Of a DNA stretch of 7,126 nt, positions 5,764 through 7,126 are shown in pieces; position 1 is the first letter of the stretch; the number at the start of each line of letters is the position of its first letter. The DNA lies in assembly GCA_023417985.1 (NCBI GenBank), contig JAEZDV010000078.1, positions 1 to 7,126 on the forward strand. The letters run 5' to 3'. The DNA is from Actinomycetes bacterium (lineage in GTDB: Bacteria; Actinomycetota; Actinomycetes; Mycobacteriales; Mycobacteriaceae). Below the pieces are notes generated by a model that saw only the letters and a program-made list of their open reading frames with translations, ran no database searches and had not been told where the DNA came from. Position numbers and translations under genes: made by a program.

Positions 5764-6366
5764 ATGACGGAAGACTCACGCTCCGAAGACATCCTGCTCA
5801 GTGACGACGAGCGTCTGCACGCACTCAACGTTCTCGGTGAGCATTACGCCGCCGGACGACTCGATTCGTCCGAGTTCTACGACCGGTCGGGCTGGGTTGC
5901 GCAGGCGCGCACCCTGCCCGACACTCGGCCTGCGTTCGCCGGGCTTCCCGGCGGCGTGCCTCTCGAGGTCGCCGACGGACACATCCGGATCGTCGGCACT
6001 CCCGCCTCCGTCCCGGCCGTGCGGCGGAACGACACACCCGCGCAAGCGGATCCGGAGACGGAACTCGCCTCCCTTCGTCAGCGAGGACGGACCGTCGAGT
6101 CCCTCGACTGGATCATCATCGGCATCACGCTGATGACGTTCCTCGTACTGCAGATGATCGTCGACTGGGACTACGCGTGGGTGGTGTGGCCGTCGCTCAT
6201 CGTCACGCTCACCGTGCCCCGCATGCTCCTGGGGTTCAGTGACGAGGACGAAGAGATCTACGACGAACTCAAGGAATCGGACGCCGGCGAGCGGAAGGCG
6301 CGCCTCCGGGAGGCAGCGGACCGGATCCGGCAGCTCGAGAGCGGCGACGACACCCGCGGAAAGTAA
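5764..6366 (+). CDS. DUF1707 (SHOCT-like) domain membrane protein
   Basis: A 200-residue protein of unknown function, widespread in actinobacteria. Residues 9-63 are a DUF1707 domain (LLSDDERLHALNVLGEHYA, then GRLDSSEFYDRSGWVAQART), ending at the usual L-P segment. A proline- and alanine-containing linker leads to a helical hairpin of two membrane segments, about 115-133 (WIIIGITLMTFLVLQMIV) and 137-158 (YAWVVWPSLIVTLTVPRMLL), joined by the very short WDY turn. The tail is very acidic (SDEDEEIYDELKESD), then a charged helix likely to form a coiled coil (AGERKARLREAADRIRQLE). Both ends are probably cytoplasmic. The start is ATG 5764; the ribosome-binding site is weak. It converges on the lipoprotein gene with 21 bp between stops. 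No role can be given; the domain is thought to mediate oligomerisation or protein contacts. Confidence 0.85.
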   Translation: MTEDSRSEDILLSDDERLHALNVLGEHYAAGRLDSSEFYDRSGWVAQARTLPDTRPAFAGLPGGVPLEVADGHIRIVGTPASVPAVRRNDTPAQADPETELASLRQRGRTVESLDWIIIGITLMTFLVLQMIVDWDYAWVVWPSLIVTLTVPRMLLGFSDEDEEIYDELKESDAGERKARLREAADRIRQLESGDDTRGK

Positions 6367-6387
6367 CGCCTGCGCCACCTGCTCCGG

Positions 6388-7002
6388 TCAGCGCGCTGCG
6401 AGCCAGTCGCTCGCTGCGCGGTCGGGTTCGAGGTCGCCGCGGCGCACCGCGTCGCCCATCTCGGTCAGTTCTTCCGTGGTGAGCTCGCCTGCCACCACGT
6501 TCAGCGCTTTCACCTGTTCCGGTGTCAGCGCACCGCCGCGGATGACGGGTACGACATTGGCCGCCGGCGTCGTACTGCCGTCTTCGCCGGCATCTTCCGC
6601 ACCGGGTTGCTCGGCCACCGCATAGTCGGAGACCGAGAGTCCCTGCGGGAGCGATCTGTTCAATTCCTCGAACACCTCGTCGGGTTCGATCGCATCGGCG
6701 CCGGGCTGTAGCCGCAGCAGAAGCCCACCCATGTATTCCGGCAACACGTCGACCTCACCGGCATCCAATGCGGCGAGATCTTCGCCTTCGGCGAGTCCGA
6801 CGGTGTCCACCGAGGCACCGGTGCCGCGCAACACCGCGGCATAGATCTCGGCAAGTACCCTGCTGTCGGGCGACTCAGCGGAGCCGACGGTGATCACGCC
6901 GGAAGCCGGTTCGGTGGACAGGACCTGACCGGTCGAGCATCCGACGAGCGTCCCCGCTGCGACGGTCGCCGCCGCCGCGACACCCAGCAACCGAATCCCC
7001 AC
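6388..7002 (-). CDS. ProX/OpuAC-like substrate-binding lipoprotein, internally shortened
   Basis: A 204-residue secreted lipoprotein related to the glycine betaine/choline/carnitine binding proteins of ABC importers. A signal peptide ends at a lipobox LVGC with Cys22 as the lipidation site. Residues 36-100 match domain 1 of ProX/OpuC-type proteins (ITVGSAESPDSRVLAEIYAA ... ALDAGEVDVLPEYMGGLLL), followed by the ELNRSLPQGLSVSDYA block. The C-terminal block VVPVIRGG ... TEELTEMGD ... AASDWLA (150-202) matches the family end. Between them there is only a short acidic, low-complexity joint (about 130-148) where full-length members of about 300 residues carry domain 2. Substrate binding in the usual cleft is therefore doubtful. 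The GTG start at 7002-7000 has AGGAGG eight bases upstream. No permease or ATPase gene lies in the window. Not a frameshift: the reading frame is clean throughout. Confidence 0.82.
   Translation of the reverse strand: MGIRLLGVAAAATVAAGTLVGCSTGQVLSTEPASGVITVGSAESPDSRVLAEIYAAVLRGTGASVDTVGLAEGEDLAALDAGEVDVLPEYMGGLLLRLQPGADAIEPDEVFEELNRSLPQGLSVSDYAVAEQPGAEDAGEDGSTTPAANVVPVIRGGALTPEQVKALNVVAGELTTEELTEMGDAVRRGDLEPDRAASDWLAAR
6392..6420. terminator. Strong GC hairpin just past the DUF1707 stop, inside the 3' end of the opposing gene
   Basis: Positions 6392-6403 pair with 6409-6420 (11 pairs with one T-T mismatch) around the 5-nt loop CAGTC. The hairpin begins 26 nt after the DUF1707 stop codon and falls in the last codons of the lipoprotein gene. 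It has no T-run, as is common for actinobacterial terminators. It would be expected to stop + strand transcription from running into the opposing gene. It could also be coincidental, since the bases encode SDWLAAR on the other strand. Confidence 0.42.
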
Positions 7003-7010
7003 CGATCACA

Positions 7011-7016
7011 CCTCCT
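7011..7016 (-). promoter_or_regulatory. Strong Shine-Dalgarno site of the lipoprotein gene
   Basis: The minus-strand sequence GAGGAGGTGTGATCG leads into GTG; the AGGAGG core is a full consensus, 8 nt from the start. It fixes the GTG at 7002-7000 as the start and gives a signal peptide of normal length. It is the strongest ribosome-binding site in the window. Confidence 0.8.
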
Positions 7017-7035
7017 CGAACCGACCTTCGGGCGG

Positions 7036-7051
7036 GTCCCATCGTCCCATC
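7036..7051. repeat. Tandem 8-bp direct repeat upstream of the lipoprotein gene
   Basis: GTCCCATC is repeated exactly twice in tandem (7036-7043 and 7044-7051); read on the minus strand this is GATGGGAC twice, about 34 bp upstream of the lipoprotein start codon. Head-to-tail repeats here could be a binding site for a regulator such as a two-component response regulator. No -10/-35 pair is obvious around it. Chance duplication is possible. Confidence 0.5.
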
Positions 7052-7060
7052 CGCCCTATC

Positions 7061-7104
7061 GACACCGAACGCCCGCCCGGGTATCCGGACGGGCGTTCGG
7101 TGTC
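7061..7104. terminator. Long hairpin terminator, 20-bp stem with 4-nt loop
   Basis: Positions 7061-7080 pair with 7085-7104 with a single mismatch (C7076/A7089) around the loop GTAT. The outer 15 bp, starting GACACCGAACGCCCG, are perfect. No T-run follows on either strand, so this is a no-U-tract type hairpin, usual in this bacterial group and workable in both directions. It lies upstream of the minus-strand lipoprotein gene, so it most likely ends transcription from a gene beyond the right edge and insulates the lipoprotein gene. Confidence 0.75.
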
Positions 7105-7126
7105 AGCGAACCGGACAGCTCCGATC

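Noticed and set aside
5776..6378. 200-codon minus-strand frame opposite the DUF1707 gene
   Set aside because: The plus strand encodes a recognisable DUF1707 domain and two membrane helices; the minus frame has no motifs.

Overview
The window looks like chromosomal DNA from a high-GC actinobacterium of the Rhodococcus/Nocardia/Gordonia/Mycobacterium group. The evidence is strong G/C bias at third codon positions, frequent GTG starts, a DUF1707 protein, an actinobacterial-type Baeyer-Villiger monooxygenase (BVMO) with a LipR-like hydrolase, and a promoter that predicts a leaderless mRNA. The genus is an inference. I see no mobile element, CRISPR array, tRNA or rRNA.

Layout from left to right. 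(1) 57-803 (-) is an EstC-like alpha/beta hydrolase, transcribed divergently from a short WYL-domain regulator at 895-1614 (+). The 91-bp gap holds a hyphenated inverted repeat that could be an operator. (2) 1621-2292 (-) is a TetR-family regulator. It converges tail to tail on the WYL gene with 6 bp between them, and it is divergent from (3) a three-gene operon on the + strand: a BVMO (2364-3947), a short-chain dehydrogenase (3944-4771, 4-nt GTGA overlap) and an HSL/LipR-type alpha/beta hydrolase (4781-5698, 9-nt gap). (4) 5764-6366 (+) is a DUF1707 membrane protein with its own candidate promoter. (5) 6388-7002 (-) is a lipoprotein related to ProX/OpuAC osmoprotectant-binding proteins that appears to lack the middle of the fold. 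(6) A 20-bp-stem hairpin at 7061-7104 closes the window.

The centre of interest is the TetR/BVMO divergon. Three enzymes encode a logical alcohol to ketone to ester to acid-plus-alcohol route: the dehydrogenase makes the ketone, the BVMO inserts oxygen, and the hydrolase cleaves the ester. Gene content and order (BVMO, lipR-like hydrolase, SDR; the last two swapped) resemble the start of the mymA operon of Mycobacterium tuberculosis, but the divergent regulator here is TetR rather than the AraC-type VirS. Between TetR and BVMO a perfect 7-3-7 palindrome overlaps the -35 box of a near-consensus promoter, whose -10 box is placed so that transcription should begin at or next to the BVMO ATG. This gives a simple repression model and a predicted leaderless message.

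I found no clear sign of a wholly new multi-gene system. The strongest oddities are the domain-deleted ProX-like lipoprotein without transporter genes in view, the regulator swap and leaderless design of the BVMO operon, and several hairpins and palindromes at gene boundaries.
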